Shown: positions 19,559 to 33,600, counted from the stretch's first letter. The stretch: DNA of 60,000 bases from Polytrichum commune (GCA_950295325.1 OX485809.1:15006001-15066000); one strand, 5' to 3'. Made by a program: numbers and translations. The notes: generated from the sequence alone by a model not told the origin.

Positions 19559-22440
19559 TGGTAGCTCCCCATACCGTGGACCTCTTCGCTCATAGGTGGA
19601 GGACCAACCCTCCTACACTTGCATTGGTGACTTTCCCCTTAGTCGGTAGCTAATAATTAGATGTGGACTTCCATCCATGGAAGTCCAATCTTTAGTTGAT
19701 CATCATGTTGCCAGAGCAACACTACAACAACTTGAACCATACTAGGCAACTATGCTCCCACGTTGGGCCAACGCTCGTGAAGGCGGTGATGTTTGGCCTT
19801 ATGTAGGTTTGGTTGGCCACACCACCTCACCCATATAAGCCTCTAGGACTTTGGGCAAGGATCCTACCCCACCATCAAGAAACCTTTTGTTGGCTTTGTC
19901 TGTAGGACAGAGACTATGCATCAACTTCTTCGTTTCAAGAGCAAATTTTCTAACCACTTTGTGTTCACACTTGGACGTTACTTGTTCTTGTTATTTTTGG
20001 TCCATTTTATTTAATGTGGATGTTAACTATAGTTTATATATATATATAAGTGCTACCTAAAATACATTGAAAGAAATTTAGTCAACTATAGTTATTTCGG
20101 CAGTTCTTGATTATTTATTTAAAAAGTTTCGGGTGATAAATGAGTAGCTTCAATCCTTGACCCGTATTTGAGAAGAAGGTGCACAAAATCCAAGAAAGGT
20201 TTGGTATAGTGAATAGCCATGGATTGGCATGAGCAAAGTAATTAGCTACAATTATAGTCTTTCATAGAAAAGGACAGAGCCTCACGGTTCTACCGTTTTC
20301 TTGTTTCTCTCCCAAGGGTTGGGGCCAAGTAGACATTTTCCCTTAGCCGCTGCGGCTAGAAGTCCCTAGCAGCTTTAGACCATCATAACTTCTTCCTCTG
20401 GTCTTTGATGCTATCCAGCCACCACTCTATCGACATCTACTCTTTATGTAGATGCCGATGGACCCCTCACTTGTCTCATTCAGGCAAGTATTAAGGAAGT
20501 TATGGCTGTTCAAACCTTGGCAGTCCCGGGCGCCACTCCCAGGTCACTGCTGTCCCGGGACAGTGCCCCACTCAAATTGCCATATCTCCTAAATCACACC
20601 TCTGATTGAGGTGTTCTTGAACATTCTAGAATCCCGACGCCATAAGCTACTCATAACTCATGGCCTTATCCTCGTGACTCTTAGTCTATGTGGGTGTGAG
20701 GCATTCCCAACGTCTGGGGCCCTCACCCACACTAGAATCACTTGGGCCCTCTCACCAATGGCACCACAAGTCCCGGGTGTCACTCCAGGGTCCCCCTTGT
20801 GCCCATGGTGTTTTGGGCACTCATCATGGAGAGGTGCGCGATAGTTGGTGTCACCATATTTTACACATGCAATGGTAACTTAACAATGATGATATTAAGC
20901 TTACCTTCATTTTGGTAAATTTAAGATGAGCTATTGTTTAGGATACCAATGTATGTGAACCAATATTGGTTTGATATATAAGTGAATGCATAGTATCAAT
21001 AATCAACACCAATAAATGGTATCAACAAACCTATTGGTGGGTATCAAAATTGTAATAGGTGCCCGTCAAACATTGATATTTGGTGGATATCCTAAGGGGA
21101 GAGATTCTCTTTATATCCTAGTTATTATTTGGGTATAGTACCATTTTGAACCATATTGATACTAGGACAATTTCACCTAGGCATGAAGATCCTTGCATGG
21201 CATATGAACCTAAATGATAAAGAAAACTAAAATACCGTCAAATGCCATCACAACATTATTCAACTACATGGTTGTGTTCAATTTAATATTTAGCATTTGA
21301 CATGGGCCTCCGCTACCTTACTTTCATGAGAAAAAACTTAGAATACAAAAAGAACCTAACGTTGGTACGAATAGTAAGAATATTGTGAATAATAGTGTGG
21401 GTACTTCCGGTGATAGTGCTATTATGAATAATACTTTTAGTGAATAATACCAGGGCGAACAATGATTCTTGTTAATAATGCTGGGAATATAACTCCACGC
21501 AAATTGCCAAGTGTCAGCGTGAATGTATGAATAATAAACATATATTCTTTCTTTATTCGGGGCCCACATGATATAATTGACATATTCGAGGACCATGGAA
21601 CCGACCCATATGGCTAAATAATGTTATGATACCCAATGAAGGTATCAAAATATGTGAAATCCTCCTCATAATTACCTGAATGGTAAGAAGAAGAAAAGAA
21701 TACCAGGCCAACACTGGTGGGAACCATCCCTGAGATAAACTTAATGCAGCCACATGTATGAGAGAACTTTTGGAGGATATGGATGACGAACTGCGGGAGA
21801 AATAATTCATTCATCCTCCTCGACTTGGTTGTCAAACACAACGGCACATGATCCAAGTGGATGAATCCCTTGATCAACGTTTGCTTGTTTGGTTTCCCTC
21901 CAATACTCTCATCCTTCAAACACGACAATCAGATGTCTTCAACTACAGCTTCTATGAGAGGATGCCAATTAATCCAAGCACACAACGGAGACTAAATTCA
22001 AGGGATTGCAAACCCAAAAAATCTTGAGAGCTGGTTGAAGGTATGTGTGCAGATTCTAAGCTGAAATCAACCTACAATTGTGTCTGAACAACGACAACCT
22101 TCTAAATTTCAGGCTGACAAAAGTCCAGAGTTCAATCTGGGAAGTTTTTCGGTTGGAGTTTGTGTCCACTTTTGGTCGACTTCAAGGATACTGCTTGCAT
22201 GATTGTAGACATGGAATTCTTTGTGCTTTTGGGTGGCCACGTGTGGGTAGGGTTTGTAGGGTTTGTTTGTTTGGGGTAGTCCGAAGCGAAATGAAAAAGT
22301 TGAGAGAGCAGCTTCGCAACAAACGTCGGCGATTCAATTGCATTGGCATTTTGTGTCTAAGTGAGAAACTTACTGAAAGTTCTGGTTATGTGGGAAATTG
22401 GAAAATTCTAGGAGCGCAAGTGTTGGGGGTTTTTTAAAAA
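19559..22440. other. Intergenic, no gene seen
   Basis: Several open frames of 60-120 codons exist but none has splice logic or family likeness. The stretch 20340-20860 is more GC-rich, with repeated GTCCCGGG(C/T)G(C/T)CACTCC words (about 20523 and 20776), suggesting a decayed repeat. 20940-21130 is rich in short direct repeats of GGTATCAA and ATTGGT. Confidence 0.4.
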
Positions 22441-23800
22441 CAAGGGAAGCAGAGAGCAAAGACTTTTAGAAGGCTTGAAGAACTTAGATTGCGGAGCCAG
22501 GCACGCAACAACAGGCTCACGGATTTCATAAGAGAAGCAACCCTCACTTGCTCACCGTTGTCGCTCACAGCGGATTCTCCTCTCCCTTCGCCATTTTGCC
22601 ACCGCCGACACCACCTCATCCAAGTAAGCCTCTGCAACAAATCATTCATGTTATGCCTGCTTCTGGAATTGGCTTCATTCAAGGGTGATTGCGCGCAAAT
22701 GCATCCCGTGTTAGGGTTTTCATAAACGTGAGCAGACAATTTACGAGGTCCCTTAGATCAAGATCGTAAGGAAGGCTATGGACTTTAAGATGGACGGAGA
22801 GTCTTTTGTTATCTTGTATGGACACAGGGATTGCCGATGAAATCATTCCTTTCGAGACTTCGGAGAGTAATCCCCTTCTACATCATTGAGGTGCCTCGAG
22901 TGGTATAGAAAGAGGCCCTATGAGGATTAGGATTAGGGTTGAAAGACAGAGGGTTTAGCATCAGAATTGACTGAAGTATTGCTGCTCTTGGGGAGAAAAA
23001 CAATTACATTGCCTTGAAAAGGAGAATGTTTGGCAAATTCCTAATGTGCTCTCTGAGTTTCTGACCCCAAGGAAAATATATCAATTTTTGTCATGATCAT
23101 GACTAAGGTTTAACCTGAGTACTCAAAATTTCTCCTCCATTGCTGTGTAGGCTAACTTTGGCAGCGCTTTTGAAAGATTGCTTTCAATTTGTTGAGGTTA
23201 AACTTGTTGAGGTTTTTATGTGCTGCATACTTTTGAAGGAGCTTTACTTAACAGATAGAGAACATAGACTGTTGAAAAGGGGCTAAAGACTTGAAGAGAT
23301 TTATTCACATGTTTTTGCTAGATAAGCCTCAAAACTATGTAGTCACAAAATTTGTGCATTCATGTGCTATTTATCGTGTCGTGGGCAACAAAGGTTTTTG
23401 GAGTGGAGATAGTGCACAGGCGAGTGTTTGATTTGTGGCCATACATTTGAAGTAGTTGGATGACTTGAGTAGCATAGACTCAATTCTCTGTATCTTATAA
23501 TGAAGTCTCCAGTTAACTAGGCAATGGGCATAATCTTACAACCTTCAGCTGTAGTTCTGGGTGTCCCAATGTGAGCAAAATTGGTTGCATCTTTGGATCA
23601 ATTGACTTTCTTATGTGCATTCTAGAAGCTTGAAATTATCATCCCTTTTGTGCCTTATTATACTAATGTATGGTTTATTGATCATGTGAATAGAGTTTAT
23701 GTTGTTTTTGACATGGTTTGCAGCTCCTGATTCAGATTTATGGAAAGAGCTGAAGGAAGAAGTTGGATGCGCATATTTAGTGAAATTTAAAAGAAGAGTG
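22441..23800 (+). other. Probable 5' leader and leader intron of the SNF2 gene
   Basis: A pyrimidine-rich stretch 22530-22625 ends CATCCAA|GTAAGC, a good donor. The next strong acceptor is TTTGACATGGTTTGCAG at about 23722, 78 bp before the chosen ATG. This suggests a leader intron of ~1.1 kb. The leader frame downstream of the acceptor is open to the ATG, so an N-terminal extension is possible but not needed. Confidence 0.45.
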
Positions 23801-26800
23801 ATGTCATTGAGGGAGTTGAGGGAGTCTTTAAAGACATGCTCTGGGCACACCCAAGTCCAAGCTCACCAAACCCTAGCCCCGTCCGCAGTTGCAACAGGTC
23901 GGAAGCCGCCAAAGACGAGCCTGAGGGAGCAGGTAGCATCATTGGAGCACCTTCTGTCAAATTCCAATCCGGGAATAAAGAGGCCAACAGATGGCGAATA
24001 CGGTGAGGAGGAAGAGGAGGTGCACCATGTCAAGCGCAAAAGAGTGGAAGTCCTTGAATCAGCTCGGCCAAAAGAGGAGGAAGAGGATGTGCACCATGTC
24101 AAGCGCAAAAGAGTGGAAGTCCTTGAATCAGCTCGGCCAAAAGAGGAGGAAGAGGATGTGCACCATGTCAAGCGCAAAAGAGTGGAAGTCCTTGAATCAG
24201 CTCGGCCAAAAGAGGAGGAAGAAGGTGATGGACGTTTGTGTGACAGTGAGGCTGGGTTATTTATCCAGTCGGAGAGAGAGGGTCCCTATGAGCCATTAGT
24301 GTTGTGGCCACTCCCTGGAGAAGGCTCCTCAAGTGGCGTCGATGCAGCCCGAATTGTGCAGGTCCCTGCGTCCATTAATTCTCGACTCCTTCCGCACCAG
24401 CGTGATGGTGTGAAGTTTTTGTACAATCTGTACAGAGAAGATCGAGGCGGCATCCTTGGAGACGACATGTATGTTATTTACTGTCTCTTGTTCCATTTCT
24501 CACCCACATTAATAGGCTCAAGTATTAGTGTACCTTTGATGGAATTTTTGGGCACCAGGTGACAGTAACAGTTCTTGTTGGGTGTTCACAGGGGTCTTGG
24601 AAAGACAATCCAGACAATCGCATTAATTGCAGCACTTTTGCAAAGAAATGATGAGATTTTGTGCCATGGGAAAGTTACAGCTGCTGCTCATTCAGAAGGG
24701 GTAATGCTGCTCAAAAAAGTTTTTCTTATTCTTTGTCCAACTTCGGTAATCCAGAATTGGGAGCACGAGTTTCAAGCATGGGGGAATTTCAAGATAGGAA
24801 TTTTTCATGGTGCGAACCGAGACACTGTTTTATCCAAAATCGAAGCCAATCATTTGGAGGTGCTTGCTCTACTCCTTGAATCTATCTGTAATCTTTTATG
24901 TATATTGTTGTCAAGAACTTGTATGGTCTTTTATCTTGATTTTCTTGAAATGACATCTGGGTTTTTGATGGAAACAGGTGGTGCTCACAAGTCATGATAT
25001 GTTCCGGATGAATGTGACAACTCTATGTGCATTTGATTGGGAGTGCGTTATCGTAGATGAAGCTCATCGACTAAAAAATGAAAGATCTCAACTCTACAAG
25101 GCCTGTGTAAAATTACGTACAAAGCGTCGGTATGGGTTAACAGGTACTATAATGCAAAATAAATATATTGAGTTGTTCAATGTTTTTGATTGGGCTTCTC
25201 CCAACAGCTTGGGTCCACGTGAACACTTTCTCGAGTATTACGGGGAGCCTCTTAAGCAAGGACAACGTATCAGTGCACCTGAACGGTTTGTGCGAATCGC
25301 CCAGGAGCGCAAGCAACATCTGGTGCAAATCCTCTTAAACTCATCATTTATTTATTTCCATTTATATTTGAGTTAGAACTATCTCAATTTGCATATATGG
25401 CAGCATTAAAGGTGAAACATTCGCATATTGAGTAACTCTTTGTCTATGGATTCTAGTGTAGTAAATTTTGCAATACCCTTGCAGGTGAAGGTTCTCAGCC
25501 AGCATCTCCTTCGCAGAACAAAGCAAGAAACAATTGGGCATCTTATGCGAGGGAAAGCAGATAATGTGGTATTTTGTAAAATGAGTGATGTGCAGATTCG
25601 TGTTTATAGACGCCTTCTTCAAAGCCCAGATTTTCAGCTTCTAATTAGTAAAGATAAGCCATGTAGTTGTGGGAGTCACTTAACAAGGGTGGAATGTTGC
25701 CACCATACTGCTCCTGATGGTGTCATCTGGTCCTATTTGCATCGCGAAAATCCTGATGGGTGTGAATGGTGCCCTTTCTGCATCGTCCTTCCATGCTTGA
25801 CAAAATTGCAACAGGTTGGTTTCTCAAACTGACATTACTGATGTTTTTGGAAAAGAAAAAAAAAATGTCTCAGTAGAGCTTGATCAATTTTCAAGCTCTC
25901 AAAGTGAGAGTACAAGGGGAAAAAAATTGAAAGGTACTTAACAAAGGAGAATTCATGACAAGCCACAGAATGCCTGAAAGGATTTTGGTTTGGGGCCCAC
26001 AAAACAAGACCTTGGACTCATGATATTTCCTTAGCTTAGGATTTTGACATAGATTGTCAAAAATGATCAAGAGCTTGTCCCAGTTGTTAAAATGGGATCC
26101 ATGAAGGTAAAAATCAAGTGTGGGAAGCCTGATAAAAGTTCAAGCTCTCGAATCAAGTCTAACGTGGATTTTACAGAACAATTGTGACTAAGAGGCTCCA
26201 TTCTTCAAGCTCACAATCTGTCTAATGTGAAGGGGGCCCTATGTTGATCACCTAGCCTATTCCTTTGTGCCAGTAGTGGAACCTCAATGAATTTTTCCTG
26301 ACATTGAATGTTACTGTGGCCTGCAGGTGAGTAACCATCTAGAGCTCATCAAACCCAGTAGCAAGGATGACCCAGAAAAACAGAAAAAGGATGAAGAGTT
26401 TGCTTCAGCTGCTTTGGGTGAGGACGCAGTATTAGTGGGTGGTCTGCAGCAGGATGAGAGCTTTATGGGATTGAGTAATGCTCAGCACTGTGGCAAAATG
26501 CGGGCTTTGGAGAACCTGCTGGCAACTTGGCTAACTAAAGGCGACAAAGTTCTTCTGTTCAGCTACTCTGTCAAGTGGGTGGCCCACTCTGACCTCCATA
26601 CAATAGACATGATATATTTGTCACTCGTTTCAAAATGTGCATTGTGGATGCTTAGATAGATGTCCTCTATGTTTATTTCCTCTCAAAACTGTTTTTATAA
26701 TGAAAGAGAGTGTAAGGTTAGGTTTTGGAGCTGTTATAGTTGACAGTCCAATTGTTTAGGCTGATTAATTCATTCCTTTGGAGTTCTTTTTGGTGTATAA

Positions 26801-28709
26801 ACTTGCAATATTCTGACCATGGTGCTGGTTCAGGATGCTGGATATATTAGAAAGGTTTATGATCCGGAAAGGCTACAGCTTCTGTCGGCTCGATGGATCT
26901 ACACCAATGGGTTCACGACAGACACTTGTGGACGAGTTTAATAACAGCCCTAGCAAACAGGTGAAGGTTCTTATATGGTTAGATTAGTGAAGGCTGGTTT
27001 TCAAAAATTTATATCCATTTCAAAGGAGCACATAGGAAATTGGATACTACAAGTGCTGTCTACATGTTTAAGCATATTTTGTAGGTTTTAGGTTTTAGAA
27101 TTACATGTCTTATTGAATTGTTGAATAAGGAGTAATGTATTGATTGGCTGATTTAAAATGAAGCTTAGTTGTACTGTGTTGTTTGGATTCAGGTTTTCTT
27201 GATATCAACTCGTGCTGGTGGACTTGGACTGAATTTAGTTAGTGCGAATAGAGTGGTCATATTTGATCCCAACTGGAATCCTGCTCAGGATTTGCAAGCA
27301 CAGGATCGGTCGTTCCGATTCGGGCAACGGCGTCATGTTACTGTATATCGGTTACTTGCGGCAGGATCCATAGAGGAGCTTGTTTATTCTAGGCAAATTT
27401 ACAAACAACAATTGTTCAATATTGGGGTAAATGGAACATTTGAGAAGCGTTACTTCGAAGGTGTTCAGGTACGAGGAATTCTTGAGTTGAGCTTTTGTGT
27501 TACTTGCCAACTGTAGATTTCTGAAAAGAATATGGAACTGTCACATTAAAGTGTTCAGTGTATTGATATGCTGCAGCTTGACCATTTGGAGTGTGGATGA
27601 AATTGTGCAGGATTCAAAGTTCCATAAGGGTGAGCTTTTCGGAATTAGCAATCTATTTAAGGATCTTCTAGAGAAGGTGTTTACAAGTGAAATAATTGAA
27701 AATTATGATGAAAGAGTGGCAATTATAAATCAGAAAGGCACAATTCCCAATACTTCAAAACTCAAAATCCTCGAAGAACAGATCGTTGGACATCCTGAAG
27801 AACTGTGGGGAGGGAATACCCATGGCCTGGTTGAACAAAATGGTCCAAGAGGTCAGATTGTACCAACCCCTGCAGACAGTATCAAAAATGACAGCGAAAC
27901 TTCTGCAACACAGGAGTGGCGGTCTGAAAGTGATGCGGAAGACTTTGACGAAATTCGAAGTGATTCTGAAGAGCAATACAAAAACTTGCTGAAAGATTCA
28001 GGTAATTATTTCTATGAATATGCCCATCACATGTATGTTCTGATTGTTGAATGCTGATTGCATGCCTCCTCAAGGTTTGCAGTTCTGCACATAGGTTATT
28101 GATTTTGTTGGAACAAAATTTCAACTGCAAAAACCTTTTGTGTTCACTTGAAGCTTGAAGGTTTGTTGTAAGCTGAACTAAAGAATCTTTCAGACTGTTC
28201 TTCCATCCAAGATTCAACTTGAAGATGAAGCAACAATAGTCCTCTGTTTTTGTTGTGTGTGGTTGTTGAGAAGAAAGGTCTCAAGTGAATCAACTGCAGG
28301 TGTGGTTTATGCTCATCGGAATGAGGAGGTAGTGAATGTTGTTGCCAGTTTGAGAGTATCGAAAAGCAACAGAGATGGCACGGAGTCCATCCCACTTGAG
28401 CATAAAATGGAAAGGAAAGCGACAGGTTTCAATAGTTCCTCCATTGGACAAAGAAACTCAACATTGAAGGCTACAATTGTGAAAGAATCACAATCACCCA
28501 AAAAATCTTCACCCATGGAGGTCCCACCAATTGAAGAATGTGAGAGAGGTGAAACTAGTGCTGCTCAAAGAAAAACCGCGCATGAGGAAGATGTAGCCGA
28601 ATCCGAGGAAATGGATGAAAATACGAAATGGCTTTTTTCTGCAGTTGGATTATTTCCAACACGACTGATGCAAGACCATGGCTTGTTGGTAGCCCCTCAT
28701 CAGAAATGA
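23801..28709 (+). CDS. SNF2-family ATPase, SWI2/CHR9 (ERCC6-like 2) type
   Basis: Nine exons join in phase: 23801-24468, 24592-24859, 24978-25322, 25485-25814, 26327-26574, 26834-26960, 27193-27468, 27611-28001 and 28300-28709 (3063 nt, 1020 aa). The start MSLRELRESLKTC resembles the start of Arabidopsis SWI2/CHR9. After the triplicated acidic/basic repeat come EPLVLWPL and IVQVPASINSRLLPHQRDGV. Helicase motifs follow in order: GDDMGLGKT (motif I, split by intron 1), LTSHDMFR, DEAHRLKNE (II), GLTGTIMQN (III), a Cys-rich insert (CSCGSH, CEWCPFC), KVLLFSYSVK (IV), STRAGGLGLNLVSANRVV (V) and QAQDRSFRFGQRRH (VI). GVVYAHRNEEVV near the C-terminus is a subfamily signature. The family comprises dsDNA-dependent nuclear ATPases; the vertebrate relative ERCC6L2 acts in DNA repair. 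All catalytic motifs are intact, so it is probably functional. Confidence 0.95.
24005..24211 (+). repeat. In-frame 69-bp minisatellite, three copies
   Basis: Units 24005-24073, 24074-24142 and 24143-24211 are almost identical at the base level (GAGGAGGAAGAGGATGTGCA...). They encode 23-residue repeats of an acidic run followed by HHVKRKRVEVLESARPK. A partial fourth acidic start follows. KRKR makes each unit a candidate nuclear localisation signal. Near-identity implies recent expansion. Confidence 0.95.
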
Positions 28710-29310
28710 AGTCACCTCAAAATGCAATGATGGCGTAGGATCCATTGTTGTCTTAGGTGGTTATAGTTTGTAAATTTTGTAGCTGACTTTGCGCCTTCTG
28801 ACACTAAATATGTAGATTTAAAGCTTGTGCTCAGCTATGACAGTGCACAAATGAGTTGCTTGTATCTATATCACAGAGAAATGATTTGTATCATAATAGG
28901 TGTAGATTGCAGGCAGTCAGTTTGACATACTGTATTCTGCTTTGCAGTGGTCCTCAATTAGGCTTGGCCTGGTTATATGCTGAAATTCCTGAATGTACAT
29001 TACATGAAATTACTTTGCCCAGGTTTCGAACTGCTTATATCAGGTGTATATTACAGGAATTTACTTTGCTCATGTTTCGAAGTGCATGCAAAGGGTACTT
29101 CGTGAATGGCAAATAATTTGCTATTTCTGCCTACTATATTGTAAGGAGTGGGGAGTCGAGAGTAGCCACATGTATTGTTTACATGTGATTTCTGTAAATG
29201 CAAGTTTTGATCAGGACAGAAAATGTGCTTAATCTAAAGACTCGTAAGATCTCCCATAAGATCTGGTGAAGAACTCTTGTTAGCAGCACTGCAATTCTTA
29301 GATTAATGTA
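28710..29310 (+). other. 3' UTR and flank of the SNF2 gene
   Basis: Untranslated sequence follows the TGA at 28707-28709. A local duplication is visible (AGGTTTCGAACTGC and ATGTTTCGAAGTGC about 50 bp apart, 29020-29085). No gene. Confidence 0.45.
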
Positions 29311-29315
29311 CTAGC

Positions 29316-29996
29316 TGTTAGGACAATACCCTCAGATTCCCTCAGTAGCCTTAGATGCTAGGCTAATTACTACAGATCCAGGGTCTAGGCGGCTGATTAA
29401 GGCTAAGTGCTACTAGATTAGGCTGACACAGTTCCCGAGGTAACTAAGCTTCGGTTGTCATTAAGAACAGTGGCATGCACATGCAGATATATAAATATAG
29501 CCCATACCTTCATATGGGCGAGAGCTAGTCCTATCTATAAGGTAGAAATACCATAACCCGTGAAAATAAGGTGGTTCGCATTAAGATCTGGTCTGACAGT
29601 CATGAGATAATTTTCCAAGATAGACGAGAAGGATTCATGAAGAATGCAAGTTGTTTCATATTTTTCTGCCCTGTACAAAAATTGCTACAATTTTTCAAAG
29701 TGGAAAGTTGTCCAACCCCCTACTCGTTCACTAGATTCTCCCTACACTGAACACGGTAATCCGCATTTTCATACAGAAGATCGCCTAAATCGGTTACCTC
29801 ATGAGTACATTAATACTTGACTCCCATTGGCTACACTAAGTGTACACGCATTGAAGTTGATGCCGAGCCATGATCCGTTTTAGAAATGGCACTTCACCAT
29901 TATGACAGCGGTCTAGTACACGGCTAGAGGGTGGTTAACGGGTTATGGTATTTCTACCTTACACTGTTCATCTCTTTCTTTTCGAAGCTCTCAACA
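29316..29996 (+). repeat. Copia-2 left LTR (interrupted)
   Basis: Starts TGTTAGGACAAT and ends CTCTCAACA; 681 bp including the inserted 29540-29959 element, so ~260 bp without it. Aligns with 34559-34731 plus 41620-41713. Followed by TGTTATTAGCACGAG, a weak relative of the tRNA-iMet 3'-end primer site. Confidence 0.88.
29540..29959. mobile_element. 420-bp MITE in the Copia-2 left LTR
   Basis: Ends are perfect inverted repeats of 22 bp (AGGTAGAAATACCATAACCC and on) bordered by TA at 29538-29539 and 29960-29961. The right LTR has the uninterrupted site CTATCTACACATTGTTC, where the left has CTATCTA then, after the insertion and one TA, CACTGTTC. This empty site supports a 2-bp TA duplication and a Tc1/mariner-type origin. 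No coding capacity. Confidence 0.9.
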
Positions 29997-30690
29997 TGTT
30001 ATTAGCACGAGTACTCTCTCGAGCTCCTTTCTTCCGCTTGCTCTCGATTTGCAGCTCCTTCGCTTACTCTCGGTCAACAGTTTTTCCTCACTCTCAGCAT
30101 GCAGCTCTCTCGTTTGCTCTCATCCCACAGTTCACTCACTCACTCTCGGTATGCAGCTCTCTAGTTTACTCTTAATCTGCAGCTCTTTAGTCTACTCTAA
30201 TTAAGTCTGCAGCTCTCTAGTCTGTTCTCGGTCTGCAGCTCTCCGGCTTGCTCTTGGACTACAGCATCTCTCGCTTGACCTAGGCATACAGATCTCTCGC
30301 TTACTATCGACCTAAACATCTATCTTGCTCTCAATCCGCAACACTATATCTCTCACTCTTAGTCTGCAGTTTTCTCACTTACCTGCAACCTCTCACTTAT
30401 TTTTCTGTCTGCAACTCCATGCTCACTCAAGCATCAGAAACTACGGCAGTATCCGAGTTGCACAGAGTAACTGAGTTACCTCTCTCGATCCCTCTCCTTC
30501 CCTCTCTGCATCGTACCTGTCATTCTAATCAGGGATCTGATATCACACCCAGATTATTCCATCACCGCAGCTCCTCATAGTATAGTACAGTGCATAGCAG
30601 CAAATCACTTGGCATTTAAACTTCAGAGTTCTGATAAGGTCTGGTACAGTAGCCTTAGTATAATAGTAGCACTTATCTTTCAGTCACGGC

Positions 30691-33600
30691 ATGACATCTT
30701 CTCACACAAAGTATAGTCCAGTCACGATGTCTACACTCAATAAGTTTAAAGAGTCACGCCTCCAACCTCTTAGTTTTGACGCACTAGCACCTGATCGTAG
30801 CAATTTTTTAGAATGGAATAATGATGCTAAGACATTTTCTGCTGCGGAGGAACTTGTCAATGTTCTTGACGCTGAAACTGCTACAGAGTTACCACCAATT
30901 TGCAACTGGCAGGCTCTCCTCCTCATCCTCCGCCGACACCTTGATACTTCCTCATAGCAGCAATATATCCACATTGATGACCCTGCAGAGCTATGGAATC
31001 AATAGCAGGCCCCATTCCACCACAAACACACAATTGTTTTTATACAAGCGTGCAATGATTGGTCAATTTACGCAACCTGGGCTTTCTTGATTTTCTCTCA
31101 TTCAATTTCGAGCTGTATCGAATCACTGTTCACCTCCGTCCTTATGAAGATCGCATCACCAATGACGAGTTGATCGATAAGATACTCTCTACTTTTTTTT
31201 TGGCTATTACTATTCTTTCCCAACAATACTTTAACATGAACTTCAAGAAACATTTCCAACTAATGTCTCACCTTCTGTTGGCAGAAAACATCAACAGTTA
31301 TTAATTAGGAATGCTGAAGCATGCCTTGCCTGCGAGGTGCATACCACATCATCTGAAATTCATGCAACTGAGGCACCAAAATGACCTCCCCGCCGCAGCT
31401 TCAAACGTAAACAACTTCTCAAACTCTCCATGTATGCTCATCGGGAGACATCCCACAAGCCTCCCCCATACCATTCATCTTCTCAAATAGGTATATGCCA
31501 CAAGTGCGGCCGCAAGGAACATTTCGCCAAAGCATATAGGGCCCCACCATATCTTGTTATGATGTATAAAGAACTTCATAAATTGCAGGTTAAACAAAAA
31601 GAAACTTATATTTCGATGTTCCTTCCTTTTCTGAACTAGATACGGTGAATTATATGGTCTTTAATGATGCCACCCCGACAAGTGCCAATATTGCCTTGCT
31701 AGATAGTGCCTTCACGCCCACTATTCTCCATGATCAGAATTTTTTTATATTTTCAAACAATAATATGTCATGGAAAAATTGTGATATTATCACAATTAAT
31801 GAAAGTCAAAACATACAATTTGGACAGGGCCGGGTAACAATAATATTGCCCGAGGGATTTCCTCTCATATGTGAAAGAGCTATGTGCGCTACTACTGCCC
31901 CCCAAAGCTTGATCAACTACATGGATTTAAGGGCTCATAATGTACACATTTCTACTATAGTAGAGAAAGGTTAAGAGACATTAGAGCTTAGGCAGGGACA
32001 AAATTACCTCGCCACTGCATCAACAAGAGCCAATGGCTTGTATAAAATCGTCATAAATTCAAAGACAATTGGTCAGATTCCCGCCAAAAGCAAAGAGGGC
32101 CACTTCCTGAATTGCCACATTCCACAAGAGAATTGCGAAGAGGATTGTTCCCTATACAACTACATTTTTTACCAAAAAAAAAAATGAGGAAGAAGGTGAA
32201 ACCCTATAAAACCGCATTTCAGAAAGAAAAGACAAAGAGGTTCGCGACATGGGGTTAGCCAAGCCCACCGGGGTAGAAGTTCTGCGGTGAAGGCACGTTG
32301 GGGTGGAAGTCCCACGATGAAAAACAACTCATCTAATGACAAAATTGAATTTCTACTTGAATACCCAAACTCCATTCGAACTAATTTCTGGCCGATGACC
32401 GAATAACTTTTATCTTTGAATCTTTGGTTGTCAAATTTGGGCACCCACAACCAAACCCCATGGACACACCATCGGTCCCCATCGCCAGCAAGGCATTTAT
32501 CTAGGTTTTGATTCACCTAGTAGCATTCGCTATCTTATTTCCGAGGCTGGTAGCATTCTCAAAGTCTGATTTGCAAATTCAGTGAAACTAATTTTCCTAA
32601 AATACCTTCTAGTTCTCCTTTCCCACAACTTGCATTTATTGCCTTGGAAACCCTTACAATCAACCCTGCTCCCTGAACATCCCTTGCCGAAACCGAAATT
32701 AAAAAACTTTTCCACCTTAAGACACTCGCTAAAAACATTCTAGACGATTTTTCGACCGTATCATACACAATGTCATTCTCGGAACGGGAAATTCCCTTCC
32801 CTCAAAACATCGAAAACTTCCCACCGTCGCACTAGCTACTAATATCTTATCCGTTTCTCCTCACGAAAACCCCGAACCAACCTCTCTTGTTGAAGTGAAA
32901 GCCACTCCTACTTGGCCTCTATGGCATGACGTCCTAGAGGCTGAATACGCTTCTCTTTGCAAACACCAAATATTCAGTCACTTATCCATCACCCTCCCTA
33001 AACCACCAATTGGTTGCAAATTGATTTTCAGTAAAAAAACGCAACGAACAAGATAATGTCATCAGGTACAAGGTACGTCTCGTTGCTTAAGGTTTCTCTC
33101 AACGCTTAGGTATCGATTTTGATCAGATTTATTCTCATGTCATGGATACCACTTCCTTTTGCTATTTGCTTGTCCTCATTGTTCTATTTTTCCTCCTCGA
33201 TGTCATCACAACCTATCTATACGGAACTTTGGACACATATCTCTACATTATCCTACCTCTTGATTTTCTTTCGGCCATTCGCCCAGCCAAACCCGGCAAA
33301 CACACTGGCCTCAAATACAAAAATCCCTATATGGGCTCAAGCAGGCTGGCCGCATGTGGTACCATCACCTATGAGACTTTTTGATCTCCAAAGGCTCTAC
33401 CCATAACATTACCCTCCCTTGGATATTTACCCTCTACAAACCTACAGGTTTTGTCATTGTCGTCATCTATAACGACGACTTAAACATCATCAGGACAACT
33501 TCAGCTTGCAAACATACTGAACACATACTAACTGCTATGTTTGATATGAAGCTCCTTGGCAGAACTACCTTTTGCCTTGGTCTGCAGATTCAACACCTAT

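Noticed and set aside
22078-22437. 119-codon plus-strand open frame upstream of the SNF2 gene
   Set aside because: No family likeness, no splice context, and it lies where the SNF2 promoter should be. Treated as chance.
23863-24177. Antisense open frame across the SNF2 minisatellite
   Set aside because: Open only because the 69-bp repeat lacks stops in several frames.
32169-32516. Minus-strand 115-codon frame in Copia-2
   Set aside because: Lies in the decayed integrase region of a plus-strand element, with no domain likeness.
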